The notes under the pieces were generated by a model, which saw only the letters and a program-made list of their open reading frames with translations, did not search any database and was not told the origin of the DNA. This document shows positions 24,501-30,822 of a stretch of DNA of 64,000 bases, one piece after another. Position numbers and translations under genes: made by a program. Numbering within the stretch: position 1 is the first letter of the stretch; every line of letters begins with the position of its first letter. Source of the DNA: Amphibalanus amphitrite (Eukaryota; Arthropoda; Thecostraca; Balanomorpha; Balanidae); NCBI RefSeq assembly GCF_019059575.1, contig NW_024881698.1:496001-560000 (forward strand), read 5' to 3'.

Positions 24501-27111
24501 TGGTAAGAGATAGAACGCTAGGGATGGTCTCATTGTGTTTGTCTTGTTGAAACGCATCCACTGATATGCAACATGACCTTTTCCGGTCAGGTCATGACCT
24601 TGACCTGAGGTCAAATTTTCAAGTTGACCTTTCAAGGTCAAATTATAGTTCAATCGACGCGTCTCGGCGAGAGGTACACGATTCTGGCAATAGAAATATC
24701 GTGGCTTTTTGTAGTCAAAAGTTATTGTCGAAGAACACTTCGTAAAAACAGCTGTTTTGGAGTTTTTGCCCTCCGGAGGCTAAACCGTTGACCTGAGGCC
24801 AATTTTGATAATGACCTTATCAAAAGAAGAAATCAAAAGCTATCGATTGCTGTTCCATGCGTTTTTCTAGCTACCATAGTTCCTGAGATAACGGCATGTT
24901 TTCCGAAAAATATGACAATTGGCAAATTTTGACCTTTGATGACCTCTGGTGACCCCAATATTGCTCTAAGATGAAAAATGACCGAAATACTTTCAAACGT
25001 ACGCATTGAGAGCTATCGACTGCTTTTTACCGCGTCTTTCTAGCCCTCTTAGTTTTTGAGTTAGAGGTGGGTGGTAACATATGCCCCCCTCCCCCACTAG
25101 GGCGAAGTTGGCTGAGACCGCCACCGGGGCGCGGGTTAAGCGACTTGTATCTCTGTAGCACGAGGCCGGCATGTGACAAAATCCATTCACCCTCAGAGGT
25201 TTCACGCAATAGCCAATAAGTACACTAAGTTTGAACAAAATCGCAGAGGTGGCCGATTTTGGCCGTCCCGGTTGACATGGAATTGGTGTTTTTCCAGCCG
25301 CGAGCGTATAAGCCCCCCCCCCCCCCTCCCTTGCCGCTTCGCCCCTGATCAGGGCTGCGGAGTCGGAGTCGGAGTCGGAGTCGGAGTCGGAGTCGGAGTC
25401 GGTCGGAGTCGACAGTTGTGACCGGAGTCGGAGTCGGAGTCGGAGTCGATTTTAGAAACCCGAGCCGGAGTCGGAGTCGGAGTCACCGAAAATCTGTCGA
25501 CTCCGCAGCCCTGCTAGGTCTGCGGAGTTGGAGTCGGGAGTTGGAGTCGGTCGGAGTCGACAATTCTGCCCGGAGTCGGAGTCGGAGCTGGTTTTTGAAA
25601 GCCGGAGTCGGAGTCGGAGTCGGAGTCGCCGAAAATCCATCGACTCCGCAGCCCTGCGGCCCTGATCGAGCTAGAGTTCCGCGGAAAAAACGAGCGTTTT
25701 GCCCGTGAAGAGAGGAAGCCATTTATACCCAATTTTAAGGTCCTAGGTCATTGGTTGACCTTCCAGGTCAGGTTAATGACTCAGAAGTCGGGAAAATCGG
25801 GACCTGTTAGAAGGTCATAAAGTGTGGCTACTATGGGATGTTTCGGGGTGCTGATGACGAATATCACGTTAGTTTTGATCACAGATGATGTCTTCATGCA
25901 TTTAGGCCAGGTCGGGTTAGGTAAGGTCACCCAGTAAGGGTCCTGCCGGGTATTCGTAGTAGGTGTCAACCAGGGGTGCGGAGCCGGAACCGAAGCTGGA
26001 GCCGGAGCCGGCATATTTTGCCCGGAGCCGGAGCCGTGAAACAATATAGTTCGGAGCCGGAGCCGTCAAAAAAGAGTCAAAGAGTCAAAAAAAGAGTCAA
26101 AAAAGACTTTCGAAGAGGAATAAATGGTTGACCTAGTTCGGTTTGACAGTACAAGGCAGTGGCAGTACCTACATGTGGTATTCAAAGTAGCCTTGTTATG
26201 CAAATACAGCAGAAGCAATGTGTACCAATCCCATCGTCTTTTTTGTTCCAACCGTATTTAATTGCATAGGGGATGTACTGAGCACTGGAGCCGGAGCCAG
26301 ACCATTTTACTCGGAGCCGGAGCCGCCCTGACATTTCACCCGGAGCCGGAGCAGATTTTTTCTGCGGAGCCGGAGCCGTCTGAAATTTCCACGGCTCCGC
26401 ATCCCTGGTGTCAACCACCTCTGACAGCTTCGTTACATGTTACGAAGGCACCAAAACTACTTCGTAAATGTTCATATGGTTGCTAGATTCGAATTCAGCT
26501 CCAAAAACTAGCCCAGAAACATGTAGAACTCGAAAAAGTGAACCGAGGTCATCAAAGGTCAATGACCTGACCTGACCTTCAGGTGACCTTGACACCCACC
26601 CTAATGCATGGGGGCAACATCATATCACATGTCTGAACACTTGAAACCACGAAAAGACTGCAAACGCGCGGCTAATGCGAGCCGACATACGCCGAATCGC
26701 GATTCCGACCAAACATCGTCTCGAAAAGTAGGTCACAGGTCAAAGGTCATTGGGGTCAGGGTTATGAAATTTTCAGGGTAGGTGTAAAATTGATCAACAC
26801 GAGGGAACTGTAAGTTTTGTCGTGATCGGCCGCTTTTTACGCGAGTTATTCGCGAAAAACCGAGGGATGGGGTCCGTTCGACCCCCCCCCCCCCCCCCCG
26901 CCTATACGGGCGAGGGTTAACTTTGATAGCCTGTAACATCAAACCCTTACCTGAAAGTGAGCTCCGACATGGTGCACGGGACTCCATTTCTGAACGGCTT
27001 TGAGATAGTGAGGGTCTGGTCTTGATTGTTGATGGTGGACACCTCTCCTTGGTAATGACCCAGTGCCGGCCCACAGTCCAGGCTCACAATGGCTCCTATG
27101 TATTCTTCCAT
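6240..27111 (-). CDS. EDC3: EDC3, enhancer of mRNA decapping 3 (nine coding exons, spliced)
   Basis: EDC3 is a cytoplasmic P-body scaffold that promotes removal of the mRNA 5' cap by DCP2 and binds the helicase DDX6/Me31B. Join of 26951-27111, 20256-20351, 19092-19192, 12301-12431, 11228-11411, 10257-10410, 9975-10048, 9373-9516 and 6240-6598 gives 1404 nt and 467 residues. All introns are GT-AG and all phases are compatible. Residues about 1-65 form the LSm domain (EEYIGAIVSLDCG, then YQGEVSTI and NGVPCTMSELTF). The FDF motif FDFEKNLALFDK is at about 151-162 and is followed directly by AVFEEID as in other animal EDC3 proteins. Residues about 228-460 form the YjeF_N Rossmann-like dimerisation domain (VACLCGPHSQGAAG; ARQLAGHGVQVTVFLP; WHRSAVAWANGSRAPVLALD; SPFGPRIVIPL). 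Length compares with about 500 residues for vertebrate EDC3. The exon 9 Pro/Ala run (PPAPPPPAAAAPAA) is a lineage insertion. The start was placed at 27111 because the upstream ATGs lie before a good acceptor at 27127-27128. Confidence 0.93.
6817..6864. repeat. 24-bp direct duplication in EDC3 intron 8
   Basis: CCAAAATGGAATCAGCCCTA GTGG is present twice back to back (6817-6840, 6841-6864). Confidence 0.9.
7530..8155. repeat. Foldback (inverted) repeat in EDC3 intron 8
   Basis: The segment about 7700-7885 (phrases ATTATTTAGGCCAGGATTCA, GATGTGTCCAGCGTTCGAAA, GAGGCCAGTGTTCACTGTTC) reappears as its imperfect reverse complement at about 7960-8145. A second direct copy of the left arm lies at about 7530-7700. 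The arms are about 190 bp. The loop holds the CCTAA array. Confidence 0.8.
7911..7940. repeat. Interstitial CCTAA (TTAGG-type) telomere-like repeat
   Basis: CAACCTAACCTAACCTAACC continues with slightly diverged units to about 7945. This pentamer is the canonical telomere unit of many arthropods (and some other invertebrates). It lies at the centre of the foldback structure and is short, so origin from telomerase repair is possible but unproven. Confidence 0.75.
8950..9245. repeat. Minisatellite in EDC3 intron 8
   Basis: About eight copies of a 30-40 bp unit of the type GGGGCAGTCCCCGTGGCTGG CTGGTGTGTGT, with variable length. Open frames on both strands here are repeat artefacts. A GT dinucleotide run follows at about 9330-9350. 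Confidence 0.85.
9373..9516 (-). CDS. EDC3: EDC3 exon 8
   Basis: 144 nt, acceptor GCGCAG, donor TCAG|GTGGGT. Encodes GLNAARQLAGHGVQVTVFLP and the following STELQLYRLTG, a clear YjeF_N block. Phase 1 on both sides. Confidence 0.94.
9845..9990 (-). repeat. Tandem copies of the exon 7 3' end and splice donor
   Basis: The segment CTCTCAGGGAGCGGCCG|GTGAGT at the exon 7 boundary (last exon base 9975) recurs twice in intron 7 with equivalent boundaries at 9905 and 9849, 70 and 126 nt further downstream on the minus strand. A weaker relic (CCCCGAGAGTAGGGTTCG) is at about 9786-9803. Confidence 0.88.
9975..10048 (-). CDS. EDC3: EDC3 exon 7
   Basis: 74 nt, acceptor CCGGCAG, donor GCCG|GTGAGT. Encodes LMPENLHQAPRVACLCGPHS and QGAA, the glycine-rich Rossmann loop of YjeF_N. 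The 3' end of this exon and its donor are duplicated in the following intron. Confidence 0.93.
10257..10410 (-). CDS. EDC3: EDC3 exon 6 (start of YjeF_N)
   Basis: 154 nt, acceptor CGCCAG, donor CCAG|GTGAGC. Encodes DTGLVVPSVTSRARDTLLQA, HGLTIGRQQEMLGRGCTEMA and LQLVGSHA, the first helices of the YjeF_N domain. Ends phase 2. Confidence 0.93.
10729..10955. mobile_element. Short TIR element in EDC3 intron 5 region
   Basis: CAGGCACGGCCCTCCAG at 10729 is mirrored by CTGGAGGGCCGTACCTG ending 10955, and a second inner pair TGGTTGGTTAGC / GCAACCAACCA follows. No clear target duplication found and no coding sequence. Superfamily unassigned. Confidence 0.55.
11228..11411 (-). CDS. EDC3: EDC3 exon 5
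   Basis: 184 nt, acceptor GCGCAG, donor ACAG|GTGAGC. Begins AVFEEIDSSQQPDVV and includes KYRHDQNVLHSAPVRYNRIA, matching the conserved KYRHDENIL block of EDC3. Ends phase 1. Confidence 0.94.
11424..11875. repeat. Minisatellite (GCCGTCAGTGATACA) in EDC3 intron 4
   Basis: More than ten copies of a roughly 28-35 bp unit with core CGCCGTCAGTGATACA followed by variable CGGTACC or TGCCTACCCGG. Interrupted once by a foldback at 11588-11690. It starts only 12 bp from the exon 5 acceptor. Confidence 0.88.
11588..11690. mobile_element. Small foldback element inside the minisatellite
   Basis: CTGCCGTGCAAATGCAAAAA CCATTATG and the imperfect inverse CATAATGGGCTTTGCC TTTATACGGCAG form arms of about 28 bp around a short loop containing GGTCAGAGG repeats. 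The surrounding array resumes on the right, so it looks like an insertion. Confidence 0.6.
12012..12076. repeat. Hairpin with 19-bp perfect arms
   Basis: CAACCGATATTAGAAAACG (12012-12030) and its exact complement (12058-12076) flank a 27-bp loop. It lies in EDC3 intron 4. Probably the remains of a foldback element. Confidence 0.85.
12301..12431 (-). CDS. EDC3: EDC3 exon 4 (FDF motif)
   Basis: 131 nt, acceptor TTGCCAG, donor ACAG|GTTGGT. Encodes residues 120-163 with FDFEKNLALFDKQ at its end. The FDF motif is the DDX6-binding segment in this family. It ends in phase 0. Confidence 0.94.
12857..14044. mobile_element. TTAA-flanked non-autonomous element, group B
   Basis: Ends CCCGCGCATGACTGGGG and inverse CCCCAGTCATGCGCGGG (17-bp perfect TIR), flanked by TTAA at 12853-12856 and 14045-14048. 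Poly-C and poly-G blocks abut the TIRs. The interior has the phrases ATCTCCAAAACTACTGG, TCATTGAACTCGAGGTCA and GATGACGTCACAGGTCAGGT shared with the other TTAA elements. No transposase frame. TTAA duplication with terminal CCC fits piggyBac; Kolobok also uses TTAA. Confidence 0.82.
14049..15081. mobile_element. TTAA-flanked non-autonomous element, group C
   Basis: Ends CCCTCGCCGG and inverse CCGGCGAGGG with TTAA at 14045-14048 and 15082-15085. It therefore shares one TTAA with the group B element. Long C/G runs lie next to both TIRs. The outer flanks, once both elements and the extra TTAAs are removed, read CATTTTAAGTCAATGGG, matching CATTATAAGTCAATGGG at about 41864. Confidence 0.8.
15604..16091. 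mobile_element. TTAA-flanked 488-bp element (AGGGACCCTCTCACC)
   Basis: Left end AGGGACCCTCTCACCTT, right end inverse AAGGTGGGATGGTCACT, TTAA on both sides (15600-15603, 16092-16095). The host sequence GAGCGTTAATAGAGCTATTG has an uninterrupted relative on the other strand at about 35600-35625 (GGGCGTTAATAGGGCTATCG), which is an empty site. A second, older copy is at 27425-27889. Confidence 0.82.
16935..17189. repeat. Tandem pair with GCACGTGCGCACGTGC palindromes
   Basis: Two head-to-tail copies of about 127 bp, each with the phrase AATCGGCCCAGCCGTTC followed by GAGATCTGGAA and ending in the perfect palindrome GCACGTGCGCACGTGC (17047-17062 and 17174-17189). Related GCACGTGC words continue to about 17520. 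Part of the transposon-rich EDC3 intron 3. Confidence 0.7.
17749..19021. mobile_element. TTAA-type element, group A, copy 1
   Basis: Left end CCCGGCAGGCGGTGGGCCTC, right end inverse of CCTTCCAGGCGGTGGGG, followed by TTAA (19022-19025); the left target reads ATAA. The inner left word CCTTCCGCGCGG matches the right terminus better than the outer left word does. Interior phrases GATGACGTCACAGGTCAGGT and ACCAAGGGTCAGCAT are shared with copies at 22773, 19487 and 39576. The element ends 70 bp from EDC3 exon 3. Confidence 0.72.
19092..19192 (-). CDS. EDC3: EDC3 exon 3
   Basis: 101 nt, acceptor TTTTCAG, donor GCAG|GTAGAC. Encodes NIGEQMKTQLMPDARSSPKK and AFQTPKKSEREVA, a basic linker between LSm and FDF. 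The linker is poorly conserved in the family, so support comes from splice sites and exact phase fit on both sides. Confidence 0.82.
19487..19718. mobile_element. Group A, copy 3: short internal-deletion derivative
   Basis: It carries the complete left end (CCCGGCAGGCAGTGGGCCTC ... CCTTCTGCGCGG) and the same first 200 bp as the full copies, then jumps after CAGGTCAAAGATAATATG directly to the right terminus ACCGCCTGGAAGG. It is about 232 bp instead of about 1.2 kb, and lies in EDC3 intron 2. Confidence 0.72.
20256..20351 (-). CDS. EDC3: EDC3 exon 2
   Basis: 96 nt between acceptor TTTACAG and donor AAG|GTAAGT. Completing the phase-2 codon from exon 1 it reads SAQDVRKLEIISLTPDPVVV and then a basic linker ending LLPKKA. 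It completes the LSm domain (the ITELKIL-like strand of family members). Too short to appear as an open frame with its own start. Confidence 0.9.
21242..21717. mobile_element. hAT-like element, TSD catcacat, 476 bp
   Basis: Ends CAGGCGCGGAT and inverse GGATCCGCCCCTG; perfect 8-bp target duplication catcacat at 21234-21241 and 21718-21725. G-rich inner arms (GGGGGGGCC). No transposase. CAGGGGCGGATCC is a common hAT terminus. Confidence 0.85.
22773..23962. mobile_element. TTAA-type element, group A, copy 2
   Basis: Left CCCAGCAGGCGTTGGGCCTC, right inverse of CCTTCCAGGCGGTGGGGGGG, TTAA at 23963-23966. Alignable with copy 1 along its length (for example ATGACGTCACTCCGACATCA near the right end). 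Its right TTAA is shared with the group D element. Confidence 0.75.
23967..25135. mobile_element. TTAA-flanked element, group D
   Basis: Left end CCTTCGCCCCAGTGGGGG followed by CATATGTTACCACC; right end carries the inverse GGTGGTAACATATGCCCCCC and CCCCACTAGGGCGAAG, then a further segment ending GGGGCGCGGG and TTAA (25136-25139). The extra 35-bp tail makes the two ends asymmetric. Confidence 0.65.
25351..25659. mobile_element. hAT-like element with (GGAGTC)n arms
   Basis: AGGGCTGCGGAGTCGGAGTC ... GACTCCGCAGCCCT ends, with long GGAGTC hexamer runs in direct and inverted orientation. It is made of two head-to-tail units (25351-25514 and about 25520-25655). The direct repeat CCCTGATC lies at 25343-25350 and 25660-25667; the right copy is offset by GCGG from the expected terminus. 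Confidence 0.65.
25971..26407. mobile_element. hAT-like element with (GGAGCC)n arms, TSD gtgtcaac
   Basis: CAGGGGTGCGGAGCCGG and inverse CGGCTCCGCATCCCTG with a perfect 8-bp duplication gtgtcaac (25963-25970, 26408-26415). The arms are GGAGCC hexamers. The middle has AAAAAAGAGTC repeats. No coding sequence. Confidence 0.87.
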
Positions 27112-27126
27112 TCTCAGTCTGGGTTC
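26951..27126 (-). CDS. EDC3: EDC3 exon 1 (first coding exon; LSm domain start)
   Basis: Coding from ATG at 27111 to 26951 (residues 1-53, phase 2 at the donor CAG|GTAAGG). It encodes MEEYIGAIVSLDCGPALGHY and the following LSm strands to SELTF. A TTGCAG acceptor immediately before 27126 suggests a 15-nt 5' UTR piece and an upstream non-coding exon. The frame also stays open to an ATG at 27147, so a 12-residue longer N-terminus cannot be excluded. Confidence 0.9.
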
Positions 27127-28518
27127 CTGCAAGTCAAACTGCATCATAGATAGGTAGGTACCATTTTAAAGACTTTATTCCTCACATCAAAAAGAAATAA
27201 TCACAACAATGGTAAATAGTATATTTTGAGCTGTGCTCAAAATTATCAGTAAACAAGTGCTTTGCTTAAGCTTTTTTAACTTACAGGATAAGGTCATTAA
27301 AATAAAATGTTTTAAATGTGAGCCTTGCACAAGCATAAAGAAACTTGAAAATATACATAGGCACCTACCAGTTAATTTATACTGAAATGGCAATAAAAAT
27401 GATGGTAACAACTTGCAATTATTATAGGGACCCTCCTACCTTCAAAAAAGTAAATGAATTGGCATAAAAGTGGTGAAGCTTGGTTCAGAGTGAGTAAAAC
27501 ATCTACCTAAATCTGAGTAGGTATCTGCCATATTTCATTGAAAATATTAACTGATTTTTGAGATATCAGACAAAATTTTTCTGGGCCTTTGCTGTTCCTT
27601 TGATGTCATTTGGAAGCAATAATTTGGTATATTAAAAGTGCTGCAAATGTTGTGCACAAACAGCATATACCACCACAGCTTCACAACGATGCTAGCATAA
27701 GATTTTAGAATCGCTAGATCTGTGCTGACATCACAAATTCAGAGGGGTATTCAAATGCATTAGCCCCTCTGAATCCAATGTAAAGCCTTTCTCTATGTTG
27801 TGAGTGCCCAAACCAGTAAGTGCAAGCCAGGGATCCCAGTTTGGCTATCTGAACTTAAAAATAATGTTAAGGTGGTGGGATGGTCACTTTAAGTTGAGTT
27901 AGGGTCAATGAGTTGAATGTGGGCAGGCTCTATCAGGCCAATTACTCTAATCAAGCAAAAGCGTTGCCGGGCCTTGTTAACAACTGGATACTATCAGCTG
28001 GCTGGCCAAGTAGTGTCATACGATATCCATTAATATAGATATAAACATGGTAGTATATGGACCTTAACATGTAAAATGGCACAAATATGAAAAACTTTAA
28101 GTAGATATTTAGTCTTTTATATCAAGCAGTTTATAATGGCAAGCTCTGCTAACGCCAGCATACGGCGCCAGCTGGGAAAGTCCAGTTATTAGCACAGCCT
28201 GCTTCGCTTTGATAGTATGCTTGCCATGTCATACTCCGCTACTGTCTCAAACAAGGTCACATCCCGTCACCTCCCTTTAGCTCATAGGTGTTTACAGGGA
28301 AGTGTGACGCCTGCTTGACAACTGACAAAAAATTGCCAAAGAAGAATGCTTGTCCTGTAATGAGAATTTTCAATTTTATAAATAGGTATAAACTTGCACA
28401 GCATTCAACAGTAACTTAATCTTACAATGATAGCTCAGAGCAAGGCGGTATATACCGCTCAGAGATAAAAAAGCACTATAACAAAATGGTGTAAAGCAAG
28501 CATAGATACCAAGGCTAT
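27127..28518. other. EDC3 5' flank; no further gene recognised
   Basis: Contains the old repeat at 27425-27889. I could not identify a promoter or a 5' UTR exon with confidence. Confidence 0.4.
27425..27889. mobile_element. Older copy of the 488-bp TTAA element
   Basis: Parallel to 15604-16091: starts AGGGACCCTCCTACCTTC, shares AAAAAAGTAAATGAATTGGC and CAGCATATACCACCAC, ends GGTGGGATGGTCACTT followed by TAA. The left target is degenerate (TTATA). Confidence 0.75.
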
Positions 28519-29244
28519 CAGTTGGGGAAACTACGAGGCGAATGTCAAAAAATGGATTGGTCAATAAATGGACTTTTGATGACCATATATGGGCATAAAT
28601 GCAGCCCCCGCTACTAAGGGTGAAAAACGGTATAACAAGCCGGTACTTGCGGTATCGCGTCCACTTATTGGAGAGAAAAGGCTTCCATTTTTCACTAGGA
28701 ATTAGTGTGATTCGATTAAATTCGGCGAATTTACTCGAAAATGGCGATAGGAAAACGGCTTTTCTGCAGGTTCTGGGCGTCACAATCAGCTGGCCATTCA
28801 ATAAATGGATTGGTTTTATGAAAGAAAATTGTTAAAAGATTTAATTTAATTACAATAAACAAAAAGATTTAATTCTAAAATAATAACTTAACTACAATTA
28901 GAAAAACCATAAACAAAATAATAAAAATAATGACATTTTTTAACCACGGTACTGCTTACATTTTTTGGCGCGTCTGTTTCAATCCACCATATTTGCCAAT
29001 CACGGATTGACCTTGCGTTGTAACTCTGCGATTTAGAGCCGCCTGTCAATTATGCACCGGGTGAGTGTAGGCCTTGTGTGGTTAAAACACATTCTTATGC
29101 CTTATTTTTTCATTTGAATGCTTAAATTCATTGAAAAGATGAAGTTGTCTGATTTTATGACCATATATGGTCATCGCCCCGCCCACTCCAGCCGCTGATT
29201 GGCTAATCCAATTTTTGTTTGGCTCCTCGTAGTTTCCCCAACTG
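28519..29244. mobile_element. TIR element with CArG-box words near both ends
   Basis: 20-bp perfect TIR CAGTTGGGGAAACTACGAGG (28519) and its complement ending 29244, flanked by CTAT on both sides (28515-28518, 29245-29248), suggesting a 4-bp duplication. CCATATATGG occurs at 28583-28592 and 29161-29170. No transposase. A 4-bp duplication fits the Chapaev/CMC type but this is inference. Confidence 0.72.
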
Positions 29245-29399
29245 CTATGTAAACCGTGTAAACCTAACCAAGGCTATGATAGGCCCAAGGCAGTATATTG
29301 ATATCAAGGCCGGTTTTAGTTTGGGTTTTAGGGCCTTGGGTACCACGGCACATAGAGAACTTTGGTATCTGCATCTGTAATAATGATAATAATATATGT

Positions 29400-29931
29400 A
29401 CTGTAAGAATTTTGGATTTGGCAGGCTTTGGCTACTTACTCGTGGTTACTTGTGGTGTAGGACGTATAGCCTCGTTGAGGCAGGCTTTACGGTCAGCATG
29501 CGTCGGTTTTATCTCAATCTCGTCACAAAGACAGCAGCAGAAAGCACTAATCTACTGCCACGTTTGTCAATTCAGCAGCAACGAATATCACCCTCACAGC
29601 AGCGTATTTCGGGCTGTCTCCGGCACGCAGGGCCTCCTCGATGCGCTGATTCCAAATATGTAACTCTAGGGGTTTGTATTTTGCACTGATAACGAATGGC
29701 ACGTTAACATCAGCAGCATATATGCATTTCAGCAGCATATTGCGGGCCTTTCGACCTAAATGAAAATTGTTGTACAGGATGTCCTCGATGTGCTGCGGCT
29801 GATTCCGAAAATGTGCCGTTTTAGGGTGGCATTTTGCACTGTTAAGTGTTAACGAATTAACGGCCCGTTAATATTTCAACAACATATTACGGGGTCTTTC
29901 GATTTGGCTTGGCACGTTAACATCAGCAGCA
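29400..29931. repeat. Diverged tandem repeat (about 200-bp unit), left part
   Basis: Successive copies share CTCGATGYGCTGATTCC, TAGGGTGGCATTTTGCACTG, CGTTAACATCAGCAGCATAT and GGGCCTTTCGA. The array is interrupted by the 9.36-kb element at 29940-39299 and resumes at 39308-39571 with the same phrases. Confidence 0.75.
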
Positions 29932-30391
29932 TATATACACATAGACCCGGGAACAGGGGGGGGGGGCAGCGGGGGCGCTTGCCCCCCCCCCCCAACTTGG
30001 GAGCCGAGGGGGCGGCGCCCCCTCAACATTGAGGCAGCGAGAAAGTATCTTTCCTCCCTTTTCCGGACTTCTTTCCTTCTTGTTTCCTTCATGCATCTAA
30101 ACATCAACACACGGCCTTTTCCTTGCCATCTGAATGGTTTCTGCTGATTGGTACAGTATCGATTTGACAACATCTGCTATTGTCATCCCACTTTGGTTTA
30201 AGCCTGACCTTGGCCATAAGTTTGACAGGCCAGATTTTATAATGGACCATTTTGAGTCAACTTTGAGAAATACATATGACGTACATACAACGGTGGTAAA
30301 ATCGTTGCTATTATAGGTACCTAAGTAACACAGTTTACCCGCTCCGGGTGTGAGGAAGGGGAGTAGGGCAATGAGTGCACTGACGTGGCGC

Positions 30392-30644
30392 CAGGGGCGC
30401 GGGAACTACTTTCAGACTGTGGGGGCACACCATGATAGAGATCAACCTAGGGTACCCCAAATTTAGTTTTCTCGCCGGTTTTCGGCCACTTATTTTTCAT
30501 CCCTTGGCTTTTTCAACAAAAAAGGAAAACATTTGCAAAAAAAGTGCGGTATTCCGTCTCAAAGTTGTGGGGGCACCGCCCCCACGGCCATAGAGTTGGG
30601 GGGGCAAGCTGCCCCCACTGCCCCCCCCGGTTCCCGCGCCCATG
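30392..30644. mobile_element. hAT-like MITE, TSD cgtggcgc, 253 bp
   Basis: CAGGGGCGCGGGAAC and inverse GTTCCCGCGCCCATG; 8-bp duplications cgtggcgc at 30384-30391 and 30645-30652. Its interior word CAACCTAGGGTACCCC is the uninterrupted counterpart of the site occupied by the element at 35298-37386. Confidence 0.85.
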
Positions 30645-30822
30645 CGTGGCGCCCTCGGAGGGCCGGTATGGGATTAAAGCTCAGTGACACTATAAGGGCT
30701 TGTGTGGTGCCTTCGTTTATCGGTAGCACCTTCAAAATCGCCGGCGCAGGGCCCTCAGAGCCGCCGGTAAGGGGCTTTAAGAGTTTAGAGGCACTGGTGT
30801 GGGGCCGTCATGCAGGTGCCGG

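Larger units (their letters stand above)
25312..26916. mobile_element. TTAA-type element, group E copy 1, interrupted by two hAT-like elements
   Basis: The right end ATACGGGCGAGGG is followed by TTAA (26917-26920), only 30 bp from the EDC3 exon 1 donor. The left end is a C run near 25312 without a recognisable TTAA, so it is probably deleted. The interior matches the reverse copy at 37490-38540 (GATCGAGCTAGAG, TTTTAAGGTCCTAGGTCATTG, GATCACAGATGATGTCTTCA). Confidence 0.6.

Noticed and set aside
28376..28835. 141-codon minus-strand frame as a gene
   Set aside because: It overlaps the TIR of the element at 28519-29244 and shows no recognisable domain.
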